Positions 10,790 to 23,327 of a stretch of 64,000 bases of DNA are shown in pieces. Under the pieces are notes generated by a model, which had not been told where the DNA came from, made no database searches, and worked only from the letters and a program-made list of their open reading frames with translations. The first letter of the stretch is position 1. The number at the start of each line of letters is the position of its first letter. The stretch is from Cucumis sativus (Eukaryota > Streptophyta > Magnoliopsida > Cucurbitales > Cucurbitaceae). Both the position numbers and the translations under genes were made by a program. Where the stretch lies: the NCBI RefSeq assembly GCF_000004075.3, contig NC_026657.2:5084001-5148000 (forward strand), written 5' to 3'.

Positions 10790-12720
10790 TTCAGACACTG
10801 TGAAACCTTAAGCTCTGACCCAACTGCAACGCAAGAAAATACCCAGAAATCATTGAATGCAAACTGCAAGTTAAAGATACAGCTCTGATAAAAATCGAGC
10901 AAGTCAGAGAGAAAAGTTTAGCAGATCAAATTCCAGTTAGAAATTACTCTGATAGGATGGAAGGGATGAATTCTCGTTAGGACAATACAGGGAGAGACGG
11001 CTCACCTCAATCAACCCTACCAAGAAAAAGCAATAGGATAATAAGGCCCAAAAGGGTGGTGGATCTAAAGAATTAAAGTATGGATGGGTGTTTGGCCCAT
11101 GGGTTTTCAACTTAAGGGTGTTCGGCTTTGTTGTTTGAGCACTTAAATAAAATTCCTGTCATTAACAATGAGTTTGGAATAGCATATGTTTCATTTGTAT
11201 GAATACCATCAATTTTAGAAAAAAATTCACTTCTTTTATCAATCATAATTCATAACAAATGTTGGTCAATTTCAAAATCAACTATTAATGACCAACCGTG
11301 ACCGATCGACAGTCACAATGACCGATTGTCTTGATTGTCAGCTTTGGATCGTCTTGATCATTGGCTTTAGATCGTCTTGAATGTTGATTATCAATCGTTT
11401 TGACCGTTAATGATTGACCATCTTGATCGTTAGTGACCTACAACTTTGGACGTCACTGTCATCAAGTGAACATCTTGATCATTGGCGTCCAATCGTTATA
11501 GTTAAGGATTGATTGTTGTGCCTATTAACAAAGGATCATGGTGATGGTCAATGAGCAATAGTCATGACCTTTGGCAACCAACTGTCATGACAGTCAGCGG
11601 CCAACCAGTCTTCTTAATCATTGGCGATAGTTGACATCATTACTAGGGGTGTTCATGGTTCGGTTTGAAGCTAAAACCACATTAAACAAAAAAAATACAA
11701 AAAAAAATCTTGTTTGAAATCGAACCGAACTACTCATTTATGTCAAACTCCCACTTATGCATAAATATTATAATCGAAATCCTTTATGAACATTATACGT
11801 AAATAAGTCCTACAAAGTTACAAACATAGTTTAAATTAATTTGTACAGTAATTAAGTAGAAGATATATATAATTTTTTAAAATAAAGTGGTTTGGTTCGA
11901 TTTTAGAATCAATTTAATGTCTTAAATCGAACCAAACCGCATAAGAATCAGTTTCAATTTAACACAAATCAAATCAAATTGCATGCATTCAGTTTTGGTT
12001 TGGTTTGGTTTGTTAATCGATTCGATTTTCAACTATTTTTTGAACACTTCTAATCTTCACCCTTGATCGACGACCATTTTCACCACGCTTCCTACACTCT
12101 TTCCCATGGGTTTGAATAGCAAACATCTATTTCAAGCCCATGGATTACCTCTTTTTTTCCCATTCTTAATTCAATATAGAAAATTTGTCAGCCAAGTCCA
12201 GATACCACTTTCGGTAACCATTGTCGGATTCAGTTAACCATTGGGTGCCATTTCCGACAACCTCGCTAACAAACTTCTGTCCATCAACTTTGATGACCGC
12301 CACCAACCTTGCAAAATTAATAAAAATGATTTTTTGTACAACAGAAAAATTTAAGTGATTCCAAAGAGGCCATTGACTTAATCACAACAATATTTTTTAA
12401 AACTACATTTTTTTTTTTTTCTGTTGGTGTCTTTTAATAATTATTATTTGCATTCTTCTATTTTTTTATTTTGGAGTTTTTTAATAATAAATAATTATTA
12501 GATCATCTTTCTTTAATTTTCTCTTTTTCTCTTTTTGGTTTAAAATTAATCCTTTTAAGAATTTTTTTTATTTTGTTATATTTTTTCAAGGTGAAAATTG
12601 ATGACCTATCTATATATTTTGATCTCAAGTATAAATAAATATCAATATATTGATCATATAGTAGAAATTGTAAATGTAAGCATAATCTTGACATGATAAA
12701 ATTTTGGATGTACAATTTAC

Positions 12721-12751
<31 letters not shown>

Positions 12752-12920
12752 AAACTAGTTAAACCCACAAATTCAAAACCAACACCCCAAACATAAGTAT
12801 CAGAAACTCAAATTTTCAAATCCTATCCCAAACACAGACATTTGTAACTTTTAGGCATCAAAACCCCATCAGATAAGCCTACAGACGTTTAATTTCTAGT
12901 AATTTGATTTCAAACCTACA
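10790..12920. other. CCMH 5' region and degenerate repeat spacer
   Basis: The first 200 bases should be the CCMH leader and promoter. Bases 11280-11640 are a degenerate repeat described separately. Bases 11650-12060 are AT-rich with repeated 'cgaaccgaac' and 'ggtttggttcg' words on both strands. An A-run of about 24 bases lies at 12721-12744. No gene recognised. Confidence 0.45.
11280..11640. repeat. Degenerate repeat of 'gatcgtcttgatcattggc'-like words
   Basis: Words such as tcttgatcgttgg, tcttgatcattggc and gaccgtc recur more than ten times with irregular spacing and many changes. It looks like an old tandem array or a decayed low-complexity part of a mobile element. No period could be fixed by eye. 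Confidence 0.5.
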
Positions 12921-12929
12921 CACCAAATG

Positions 12930-14600
12930 TTATGAGCATGCTTGTTCAGGGCGTTGTTTGCCTATGGCCGCATGCCAAAACATTCTCAACCTGCCTTATC
13001 CTTTATGTTTTGTATTTAGTTTAGTTTAGTCCATTGTTTTCCTTTTGCTGTTGTTGACCTTTGGGTGTGACATTTCGCACTTTTCCTATGTAAGCATGTC
13101 AAATCTAAATATGTTTAAAATGTACTATAAGGGAGATCCACTAGTTGAATCCCTGACCAAGTTTTGTCGTACTCTTTGCAATCTAAGCTTTCTTTGCAAT
13201 TGGCAGTCTTCAATGATTTTTTCAATTCTTTCTTTCTCTCTCACGTTTTATAAACACAATTTTCTCTCAAAACGTGAAGGAAAGCTACATAATATCGTGA
13301 GTTTGCTTGCAACTTTCAGATTTAGTACTGCTAACTTGTTCATCGAGGTAAGACAAGTGTCTCACAATCGTCTGTCCCATATCTGAAAGGTCGAGATAAT
13401 GACAAGCGGTATTGAAGCTTTTTTATCTCCTTGGCTAAGTGAGACACAATTATGTCGACAATGAAACAACTTTCGAAGTAGCAATTTGAGCCATTGACTG
13501 GAATTTAAGAGCAATTCTTGTACATGAGAGAATTGTCAAACGAAGTAAGATTTCTCTAGACTCGACTGACTGAGTTGGATAAAAAGGTTGGAGCACATTA
13601 GATGCATTAAATGCCCAGATAGACGGACTACCTGTAAACGAATTAACGCTAATGGTTGATTCGATAGAACATAAAACCGCCCAAGCAGTTAGTTTTGAAC
13701 TTGAGAATAGTTCTTCGAATTCTGTTACACACATGGAAGAGCATGTCAAAGAGCTTGACTATTCCCATAAGACCATGCTAAAGTTGTTTAGCGATCTGTC
13801 AGACGACTTTAGAGCCACGATAGAGACAATCAAAACCAAAATGGTCGAGATGAAAGTGCAAGTGAATTTAACGATGTGAGCACTAGCAAACCAGATTTCG
13901 AATCAAGCATGTATTGCTTCGTGGAAGTTCAAGATCCTGAAACCCAAAGCCTTCAATGGGAACCTCGATGCTAATGAGTTTGAAATTTTCATCTTTGATA
14001 TGGAACAATACTTTAAGGCCAGTGGAACCAACTTTGAGGAAACTAAGGTGACATTAGCCTTCATGCATCTGTTTGATGATGCAAAGCTTTAATGGAAGTT
14101 GAAAGTTAACGACGTCCAAAATTGTCAATGTAACAATACTTTAAGGAAGAACTAAGAGCTTAGTTCTTTTTTGAAAATGTTGAATTTATTGCAAGAAGCT
14201 AGAAAACTGGGGGAACTTAGACACGGGGAACCATAAGAGACATGTCGAAAAAGCATAAAGTATTGTGCTTTGTAGAAGGGCTCAAGTTGTGGGCTGAGAC
14301 AAAATTATATTAACAAAAAATTCAAGATCTTGCCTCTACTCTTGCTACAGCAGAGAGATTATTTAACTACGGTGGCGACCAAGAGTCTTAAAAGAAGAAT
14401 GTGACAACACTAAATCTCGAGAATAGCGTCTTCAAGCCTAATTATGCAAGAAACTTCGCATGATAAGAAATCGTAGACCCTAAGCACTATTCTCCTCGAG
14501 GAGCACATAAGTCATGTTCGAATCAGACAAGACCTATTTTTTGCTTATTGTGTAAAGGCCCCTATCAAGTATCTGAGTGTCAATACTGGGGATCGTTGAC
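12930..14600 (+). mobile_element. Ty3/Gypsy retrotransposon fossil, gag part
   Basis: Broken remnant of a Ty3/Gypsy LTR retrotransposon. Bases about 13640-14480 still read as gag: a coiled start, then a stretch resembling the retrotransposon gag domain (PKAFNGNLDANEF, DMEQYFKASG, then a DAKLWWK-like block), and near 14540-14580 a zinc-knuckle-like remnant (FCLLCKGP). Upstream, 12930-13400 may be a leftover LTR or leader, but no paired repeat is visible. Protease, polymerase and integrase of this family are not seen. Many breaks; old. Confidence 0.7.
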
Positions 14601-15055
14601 AAAATTATAAGATCTTAGTACATGATCCATGATCGTGTATCAAATCTAAACGATCTTGGTTCAAAATCTGTAGCAAATATAAAAGATCTTGGTACACGAT
14701 CTTGAATAAAAATCATTTAGATATTGGCACACAATCGCGTACCAAGAGCTAAACGTCGTGTACAAAGTCTAAAGGATATTAGTACACGATCTTGTACTAA
14801 ATATAAATTATCTTGGTATAGATCTTGAACCAAGTTTGTTTAGATTTTGTACACGATTATTTAGCTCTTTGTATGTGATCGTGTATCAATATCTAAATGA
14901 TCTTGATTCACGATCGTTTAGAAGAAGAATTACACGCGCACGTGTGGTCAATGTTGATACTACCTACACGATCGTATATCATTTCATACATGATTGCGTA
15001 TGAGATCGCTTAGAAGAAGAATTACACACGCCCGTGTGGCCGATTAATCGTGTGT
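14585..15055. repeat. Degenerate array of 'acacgatc(g/t)tgta'-type units
   Basis: Words such as gtacacgatcttg, cacgatcgtgta and aaatctaaacgatcttgg recur about a dozen times. Many contain the palindrome cacgatcgtg. Near 14920 and 15010 there is a near-identical pair ending in gtttagaagaagaattacac and gcttagaagaagaattacac. The array lies directly between the Gypsy gag fossil and the Copia fossil, so it may be a non-coding internal part of one of them. Confidence 0.6.
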
Positions 15056-15719
15056 TGTCAGAAAGATTTTTTATATTTTTCATTGTGGGTATTTGGACCT
15101 TTTCCATTTTCGAAATTGTTCCATACAGTGTGAATATTTTGTTGGGTTTGTTATATTTTTTTTAAAAAATCTCATTATAAAATTCTAAAACAACTGATTT
15201 ATTAGAGAAGATTTAGTTAATTAAAAGAATTGAGTATCTGGTTTGATTTGAGATCTTAAAAGGAAAAGTTAGTTTTGGTGGACCTCAATCCTCAACTACA
15301 TCACAAACCTCGGAAAATCTCACTGCTCCAATTAACATTGAACAGATACTCGTAAATCTTGTCACAACCAATATAACACCCAACCAATCCATACAAATTC
15401 CTACACATAAATGACCCCAAACTAAAAAATTCATCCCGTGTTTCAAAACTTCCAAGCTACCTCTAGAACTACCAGTGTAACCTTATAAAAAGGTCCTCTC
15501 CCCAATTACCACCAACTTACATCCTTTACATAACCACATCTCTTGTGAAAACCTCTCAACCCAATATTGCGAGACCTTTGCAATGAACATATCCACACAT
15601 TATGAACTCCAATTTTACCATCAAGCTGTCCCATATGAATGTTGGAAATTAGATATATAAAAGTTGAGTTAGAAACCATGGAGGTCAATAACACGCATGG
15701 ATGATCATTCCACTTCCAA
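15056..15719. other. Spacer between repeat array and Copia fossil
   Basis: Contains a T-rich stretch, then ordinary composition from 15290 to 15710. No recognisable protein domain on either strand. It may be a decayed internal part of the Copia element. Confidence 0.35.
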
Positions 15720-17200
15720 CCCACAAACATTCAATTGGTTGTAGATGAATTTATAAATGCATAAAGCAGATGGTTCCATAGAAAGATACAAAGCTCGGTT
15801 GATCACAAAGAAATATACTCAATATGAAAATTACATAAGTCGGTATATGGATAGAAGCAAGCTTTTTGACAATGGTTTACAAAGTTCTTTAACACCTTGA
15901 TATCTTTAGGTTTTCAGCAATCAAAAGCTTATTACTCCTTAGAGGTTCTGATGCTGACTTCTTAGTCCTGTTAGTATATACGTAGACGACATCATGATTA
16001 TTGGAGTAAATGAGTCTCAAATTACACAAGTAAAAATCCTCTTAAATAAGAAGTTTAAGGTAAAATATTTAGGAGAACTCAAATACTTCTTAGGATTAAA
16101 CTGGCAAGATTTTCTCAAGGGATTTTTCTATCCCAAAGACATTTCACTTTACAATTACTAGAATCTTGGCTGAAAACCAGAACCTGTACCCATGGATCCT
16201 AGTCTCAAACTGAGTAAGGCCATTAGTGAGCCCTTGAAAGATCCCTTTACGCATCGAAGGTTGATTGGCATGTTACTTTATCTTACTATAACAAGATTGG
16301 ATATTAGTTTTATTGTCAACAAGCTAAGCCAACTGTGTCTCAAACCTTGTTAAGCTCACCATTTAGTTGTCCATCACTTATTGAAGTATTTGAAAAATGC
16401 TCCAGAATAAGGTGATTCTTCGACCAACCAAAAACTTTCAATTGAAAGCATTTGCAGACTCAAATTAGTCATCATGTGTTGATACTCGGCGTTCTACCTA
16501 CATGATTTTGCATTTTCTTGGGAGATGCTCAGTGTCATGGAAGTCCAAGAAGTAGAATGTAGTCTCACGATCTTCAACAGAGGAAGAATATTGATCCATT
16601 ACGCTGACATTGTGTGAACTGATTTGGTTACATTCTTTGTTAAAAGATTTGCAACTTCCTTCCTCAAACAATCTTGTTTTGTGACAATCAAATTGTTGTC
16701 CATGTTGCCTCTAATCCAACCTTCCATGAACAAACGAAACATATAAAACTTGATTGTCACTTCATAAGAGAAAAAGCTCCATTTGGTTTCTTGAAGATTT
16801 TACGTATCAATTTTCGAATTCAACTCGTATAGATACTCTCACAAATTAGTCACTTACATCTATTGTGTTTTGTCTCTATTGTTATCCAAGATGGGTTTAT
16901 TGAATATTTTCAATCCATCTCGAGAGGGAGTAGCACATATAAACTGAAGTTTGTTATTCAGTTATCAATTAGTTTTATCTCACACTCGATGTAATGCCCA
17001 TTATACATACGTGTGTGTGTATATGGTTGGTACGTAAAGTTAATGAAATAAGGCAGACTTATTTTGACCCTTCTTCCTCGTTAAACCTTGTGTTTCTTTC
17101 TCCTCTATTTCTTGTTATGTGTATGACTCGTGATCATCCTATGTTAAATACTAACCCTTCTTTCTATACGAGTTCTAGAGCAATATATATATATATAAAA
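15720..17200 (+). mobile_element. Ty1/Copia retrotransposon fossil, reverse transcriptase/RNase H part and 3' end
   Basis: Broken remnant of a Ty1/Copia element. Recognisable pieces are a YVDDIMIIG-like reverse transcriptase active-site block (about 15975), the KVKYLGELKYFLGL block (about 16055), the GMLLYLTITRLDISF and VNKLSQL blocks (about 16270-16335) and an RNase H-like region to about 16800. A purine-rich tract at 16922-16930 (gagagggag) just before 16932 is where a 3' LTR would begin; the following 250 bases may be that LTR, ending near 17190. No 5' LTR, gag or integrase is seen. Many breaks; old. Confidence 0.75.
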
Positions 17201-18900
17201 GAATGCTAAACTTTACATGGTGGCTATGAATTGCCAAATATTATTATATAAAGCCAATTCTCCAAGGTTGTATGAATATATGTGAATAAATTAACTAACT
17301 TAGTACATTTAACTTTTAATTATTAAACGTAGGCACGTGAGATTATACCAAAAAAAGAGAAAACTCAAAAATCCTTTTAATAATAACAATAATAAAACAA
17401 TAAATTCCTCAAAGTGGTTTTCAAGTTGAATCTTGAAACCATCCAACTGCTTATTTAGTCATTGAGTCGTGTGGTTCTTTTATTTTTCATATTTTGGAAG
17501 AAAACCCAAACTCATGGATTCCATTAAAACTTGTGGATTTACCATATGCGGTTTCATAAACTTCTTAGTCAATATGTGGATTCCATACAACATTATTTTT
17601 TGCAACATCTAATTTTAGGTTCTCTCTTTTTCTATTTTTCTTTCTTTTTTCATTCTTCTTTTATACAATCTTTACTGTTTATAAAGTAAGCAAATATTTT
17701 CCAATAACTTTAATAATTAACACTTTGCCTCTTTTTCTTTTTCGTTTTTTCTTTATTTGCCACTATCAATATTGTAATAATAATACCATTAATTATTACT
17801 TAAAATATTACATGCACATTTCAAACTTGATTATTTAATAACTATATTTTCATGAATATGTTTAAATTATATACATGAAATTCTTGATAGATAATTATAA
17901 CGTTGCACTAAAAAAAATTCAGGTTAAACTAATCATTTACGTAAAAATATTTATTGAAAACTAACTCTTCAATTACAAAATTTGAAGTGATATTTTCTAA
18001 TATATAATTTAATATTAAATTAAAATATTTATAAACTCTATCTATCCAACCGTTTAATAGACTTTCATAGATTTCTATTAGTATCTATGAGGAGTAATAT
18101 TTATAGGTTCGTTTTTTATAATTTTTCAATTTCAACCAATTTTATCTAATTTAATTAATTTCTTTCCAAAAAAATGGAAATGATTCTCCCCAATAATTCA
18201 AGCATTAGAACTTCTGTACTACAATCTCTATCAAATTAAATGAGAATTTTTTAAAATACCAAAAGTGAAAAGGAGAGATAGGGACAAGAAAAACAACTCT
18301 AACCTCATTTCATCTCATAAATATCTCTAGGTTGAAAACCAACAATAAAATCTTTTATTGATATAGGAATACACTTTGAAACATTCAATGTCGATATTAG
18401 ATATTTATGAATATCATTTTATACATACTCAAAATATAATAAATGTCAAATATTTAATCCAACATGAGTAAAGTTTAGAAGTAAAGACAACCTAAAATAT
18501 TAAAGAGCGTTTGCAAAAAGAAAAAGTGGGTTCATACCCTTACATTTTCTAAGTTAGTTATTGAATATATCTAATTACTCGTTATTTTGTCGTATTTACA
18601 AAATATATAAAAAAGATGGGTTAAGGGAGTGTTTTTTTCTAATTCTTTTTTTGTTAGGTAATGCAATTTCTCAAATATACTAGTAAATAATTTTTGTAAA
18701 AAAATTAATGAAAAAGAAAATATTTAGTAAAAACTCACTAAAATAATTATAAAAAAAATGTTGCTACCAATTTTATCATAAAATATAAATATATTTTCAA
18801 CTATATAATTTTTGAGTTTGTGGGACGGACACAATAGAGAGACATTGATATTTAATAATGAGTAAACTATGGGGAATGAGGAGAATATAGTAATTTAAGT
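17201..18900. other. AT-rich spacer
   Basis: No gene, RNA or element recognised on either strand. The right end approaches the promoter of the wound-induced gene at 19256. Confidence 0.5.
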
Positions 18901-19100
18901 TTGGAAAATAAAATAATTAGTCCTTGAAATCACAGGTAACGTTAATAAATAAACAACTAAAAGAAGAAAACAGCGTAAACGCCTTTTTCACAAAATCCAG
19001 GAATCCTTCTCCACCAAAGCACCTTGTTTTCTCCTCAAAACCATGGCTTCCAAAATCTTCCTCCTTTCCCTTTAATTTTCCCCTTTCTTTTCCCCTCTCT

Positions 19101-19109
19101 CTATAAATA
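19101..19109 (+). promoter_or_regulatory. TATA box of the wound-induced-type gene
   Basis: CTATAAATA lies about 150 bases before the ATG at 19256, after a pyrimidine-rich stretch. Transcription would start near 19135. The leader then includes a (GA)n run at about 19213-19238. Confidence 0.7.
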
Positions 19110-19205
19110 CTCACATCTCACCAAAATTCCACAAACCCATTACAAATCTCTTCAATTCCTTCTTCTTTCTTCTTCTTCCATCAATTCAATTCACCAAACC
19201 TAGAA

Positions 19206-19212
<7 letters not shown>

Positions 19213-19238
<26 letters not shown>
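19213..19238. repeat. (GA)n microsatellite in the 5' leader of the wound-induced-type gene
   Basis: About 13 GA units just before the start codon. GA runs are common in plant 5' leaders; length is likely polymorphic. Confidence 0.85.
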
Positions 19239-19255
19239 ACAAAAAACAGAGCAGC

Positions 19256-19528
19256 ATGTCTAGGAGCGCAGTTTGCAGAGCGTGGTTCGTGGCGGCGAGC
19301 ATCGGGGCAGTCGAGGCGTTGAAGGATCAAGGGGTTTGCCGGTGGAATAATGTGATTAAATCACTTCAACAACATGGGAAGACCAAAGTTAGGTCTTACT
19401 ATCAAGCTAAGAAGCTCTCTGCTTCTTCTTCTTCCGCCATTGCTAACCAGATCAAGAAGTCTAGAGAGGATAAGATGAGGAAAGTTATGGATTTGAGCTG
19501 TTTGGGACCTAGTACTATTAGATTCTAG
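19256..19528 (+). CDS. Wound-induced / wound-responsive family small protein (DUF3774)
   Basis: Single-exon gene of 90 residues. The N-terminal block AWFVAASIGAVEALKDQG (residues 9-26) followed by CRWNNVIKSLQQH is the signature of the plant wound-induced protein family, and the C-terminal VMDLSCLGPSTIRF matches the family's conserved 'vMyLSCWGP' end. The middle is basic and Ser-rich (SASSSSAIANQIKKS). Members are induced by wounding or stress; the biochemical role is not established. The start is fixed by the first ATG after the leader, and a TATA box sits 150 bases upstream. The leader has a GA microsatellite that may affect transcription or be neutral. No intron is needed to complete the family length. 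Confidence 0.9.
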   Translation: MSRSAVCRAWFVAASIGAVEALKDQGVCRWNNVIKSLQQHGKTKVRSYYQAKKLSASSSSAIANQIKKSREDKMRKVMDLSCLGPSTIRF

Positions 19529-22244
19529 GACATGTTTTTGTTTATGGGTTTATATGAAGAGTGTTTTGGGTCTTGGTCATGTGGGGTAGAAGAAGATATA
19601 ATGTTCTTACCAAAAGAAAAAAAAAAGTACTTCTAGAGAAATGATATATATATAGGTTGTTTCTTCTCTTGTTTTTGTTTATGTTTGTGATGGTTTTGGG
19701 TTTGAAGTTTGGTAATGAAGCTTCAATTCCCTTCACTTTTTTTTTTGTAAATAGGTCTCTGGACTCTGGATTACATATTAATGGACATTCAAATTCAAAT
19801 CTTCCTCTCTTCCAAAATGGAGATGGAGAAGAATTCTCTGTTTTTTTTTTCTTTTCTTTCCATTTCCCTTTGTTGGGACCAAGAATGTTTTGAGCACACA
19901 GATCATCCAAGATTTCAATTTCAAAATAAATAAATTAGCTATTTGTTGAAAAAATAAATATAACATTAGAAAAGATTATAGACAACTTTGTTATTTTTTT
20001 TGCAATTTTGAAAATGTATAAGTGAAATAAATTTTATTATAAAAAAAATACTTTTTTGTTACTTTTACAAACTCGCTATTTTCTGTTGTCGTAAAACGGT
20101 TCGATTTGTAGATTATTATATTTCAGATTTTTGGTTTTAAAAAATTAAACTTTTTGGAAAGTTGTTAGAAGAAAACAAGTTTTCAAGTAATATTTGTCTT
20201 TTAGTAGCAAATAGTTTGGGAAAATTTTCTATTTTTTAAAAAATTCCTTATTTTTAATTAAAAATTAAAAAATGAATTAATTAGCAAATGAAACTTTCAT
20301 ATTTTTAAAACAACTCTAAATTTATTTTAGATGATATATAATTAAATTAGTTAATTGTAAAAATTATTTAATTAAAGTATAATAGTAGTTGTAAATATAC
20401 CTTTAAATATTTAAAATTTAAAATTAAACCTAATCAAATATAAAAAACTGTATTAACAATAAGTTTGGGGATTTAAATTTCATAGTCTCATCAATTTTTT
20501 TACAATTATTGTATGTTTGATGATCCAATTTTAACAATTTAGAAGTCTAAAAGTCCAACGGTAGTTAGATCAATCGATGATTTAAGATGTTCAAACTGGT
20601 ACGTTGTTTCCTCTTCTATTAATATTCAATTTTCACTCCACAGGTAAAAGGTGTTACATATTATTTTAAACTTGCCTTCTTTTATCAATTTTGAAATACT
20701 CAACCCTAAACATTTTAAGTTCAATTTTTGCTTTCTAATAAATCCGATCCATGAAAAAGGATTACACTTTAATGACATTACTCATCTTAAGATAGAATGT
20801 TTAGATATAATATACGGTCTTGAAAGAAAGAATGAGAATCATCTAGAAAAGTTATAAGAAACCTCACGAATTATTTTTAAAAAGATAATGTTTTAATTTT
20901 AATATGTTGAGATGAAATCTCATATATATATTTTTATTCTTGAATGTTAAGCTAATTTTTGGGGAAGTTGCCATTTTTATTAGATTAAATAAAATATAAT
21001 TTCGGTCCAATGTTTGGGCTTTGGTTTTTAGTTTAATCTATGTACCTTTAGTCCCACGTTTTCTCCCAACCTTATATAATAAAAAGTGCTAAATAAATTA
21101 TCACACAAAATTACCAATTTGGTCTTCTTCTTCTTCTTCTTTTCTTTATTTATAAATTAATTAAATTAAAATAAAATAGGTGAATTTGTTTTAGAACATA
21201 AAACATCTAAAACTACCCATTTCAATTCCATTGTTTTAATACATATACTCAAAAAGAAAATATTACTTATTGATACTTAGTTTAGTATGTGATATCCAAT
21301 AAAATAACATAATGGGTATCAATCAAATTATTATGCCAACACGTTGAAAATACAATCGAATATTTCTCTCTCTAAATTATTCTTTATATATAAATAAGAG
21401 ATAAAAGACAAAGAATTATTGTTAGAAATAGTGATAGGCTCATAGCTAACATATTAGTTGAAGTCAAATAATGAAGTTAAGGTGTGAAGAAATGAATTGT
21501 ACTGAATTAAATAAGATATTAAGTAGTTGAGGGGATGTGTGGTGACAGACATGCCCATTTTTGAGATCTAGAGATGCAAATCAAAAAATTTCAAACCTTA
21601 CAGATAAATGTAACAATCAATGTACCATATCTGACTAATGGGTCATAAATTATTTGGGATAACCACATAATGTGTTAGACCATTTTAGGATTGTGTGGTT
21701 ATCCCAAGTAATTGTAAATAAAATAAACTAAATTTTGTGGCTCATAGAATCTATTACTAGCTAACAATTGAGTTTGATGAATTTTTACAACATTATTTTA
21801 AATTAATATAATTTAAGGAGAAGTATCGAGATTAGGTCAAAGTACCATTTCGATCTCATTGTCGTTTTTTTTGTTTTTTCTTTTTCTTTCAAATGGATTC
21901 AATGATTTATGAATATATTTTAAAATTTATGGTAAATGTGAAAGTGGATTATTTTTTTAAAAGAATTTAAGGAGTGAATTTAAGATTTATTAAAAGTGAA
22001 TGGACTAAAATTGAATTTTAAAATATATACATACTAACATTCAACAAACTTCCAAGTATAAGTATCGAAATGGTATTTTAACCATAAATGTTATGTCAAC
22101 TTTAAAGTAATAAACTAAATTGTTTGAAAATGTTATTAGATAATATGATATTTCATCTCAAAACCAATTTAAACTATAACAAAATTGGTGGTTCATTATA
22201 CAACATACAACAGTATAGTCAAATTAAGCTGCAGAGAAAAACAA
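19529..22244. other. 3' flank of wound-induced gene and AT-rich spacer
   Basis: Bases 19529-19900 probably include the 3'UTR. Beyond that the DNA is AT-rich with no recognised gene; the only structure seen is the hairpin at 21648-21713. Confidence 0.45.
21648..21713. repeat. Near-perfect short hairpin (21-bp arms)
   Basis: Left arm 21651-21671 (TATTTGGGATAACCACATAA and one more base) pairs with right arm 21690-21710, 19 of 21 positions matching, around an 18-base loop. It could be a very short MITE or an inverted repeat with no function; no coding or tRNA features. Confidence 0.65.
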
Positions 22245-23327
22245 CACTACAAGAAATCAGGGCATTCCCGATGTCAAAATGGGTGTCAATGAAGTGTATG
22301 TCGGGAATGTCCCACTATTTCTTGATGCCGCTAGGCAAGCGTCAGCAGAGATGTCCATTCCCTACGTCCACATTTAGCTAGGCATCGAGAATGGTCAACT
22401 AACCCCCAACATCAATGTTCATGGCATTGAGAAAAGAGATATTATTATTTTATTTTTTAATTATTCCTGACGTCATGCTAACACACGTTAGGAGTGATGT
22501 TAACTATTCCCAACAACATAAGTGAAACGTTAGAAATGGAGGCACCTTTTTTTACGTTGTACTTTACGGCGTTGGGAATAGGTGGATCTTCTGACGTTCA
22601 TAAAGTGAGTCGGAAGATCCCCTACATATTTGAGTTTTGTATTCACATAACACATAACTCAAATTGAAAGGAAAAGAGGAAAAGACCGAGAGAGAGAGAT
22701 CGCCGTCCATCCGTTGTCGTCTGCTCTGCTCGTCGCCGACACCCCCTCTGTCTTTGTCTCTTTCACAACCTCTTGGTTGGAGGTAATTCAAAGTTTAATA
22801 TCTTAAATATAATCCCTTTTGAATTTGTTCTTAATTTCCTTTTCTATCATTGGGTTTCTTTCTAACTCTCCCAATATTTCTTCTTGATTTCTGTTTTTGT
22901 TATATTCAACAGTTTGAAATGTGTTGATATCGCTCTTTATGTTATTGGCAACAATGGTGAGTTTAGAAGGTAAAGTATATGATTTTATTTTTCTTGTTGT
23001 TTACTTATTGTTTAGTGTGTGCTTGTGGTTTGAATTTTTGTATACGTTTGTTTGCACACAACAACTGCAAAAGAGGAGGAAGTTGAAGAAGATGAAATGG
23101 ATGGTTACCCAAGCAGGAAGATGACGACAACGAGAAGATGTTTCTTTTTTTTTTTAAATAGAGGATATCCAGATGCACGAGATATAGCGTCGGGATATCC
23201 TCTCTCGAAAGACTTTTTCCAACTTCGAACTCAATGCGAATTTATGTGTCAAAAAATTATTTTCCGACGTTTTTTCTATTTCTCCCGATGCTTTTGTGTG
23301 TTGGGAGATCCTCATTTTCTTGTAATA
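22245..23327. mobile_element. Non-autonomous CACTA (En/Spm-type) element
   Basis: The left end reads CACTACAAGAAATCAGGGC; the right end, read inward, is TATTACAAGAAAATGAGG, sharing the core TACAAGAAA. Subterminal repeats built on ttcccgacgt/tcccgatg words are dense at both ends in both orientations (for example 22265-22330, 22470-22560 and 23270-23300), as in CACTA elements. No transposase reading is seen. The centre (22660-23100) has a GA-rich block and short open stretches with no family match, possibly captured or neutral sequence. Flanking triplets are CAA and CGA, so a 3-bp target duplication is not intact. About 1.08 kb; moderately old. Confidence 0.72.

Noticed and set aside
13045-13386. 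113-codon plus-strand open frame
   Set aside because: No recognisable domain and it precedes the Gypsy gag fossil, so it is most likely leader or LTR sequence of that fossil.
19542-19966. Overlapping open frames on both strands after the wound-induced gene
   Set aside because: Low-complexity T/A-rich translation in the likely 3'UTR and beyond.
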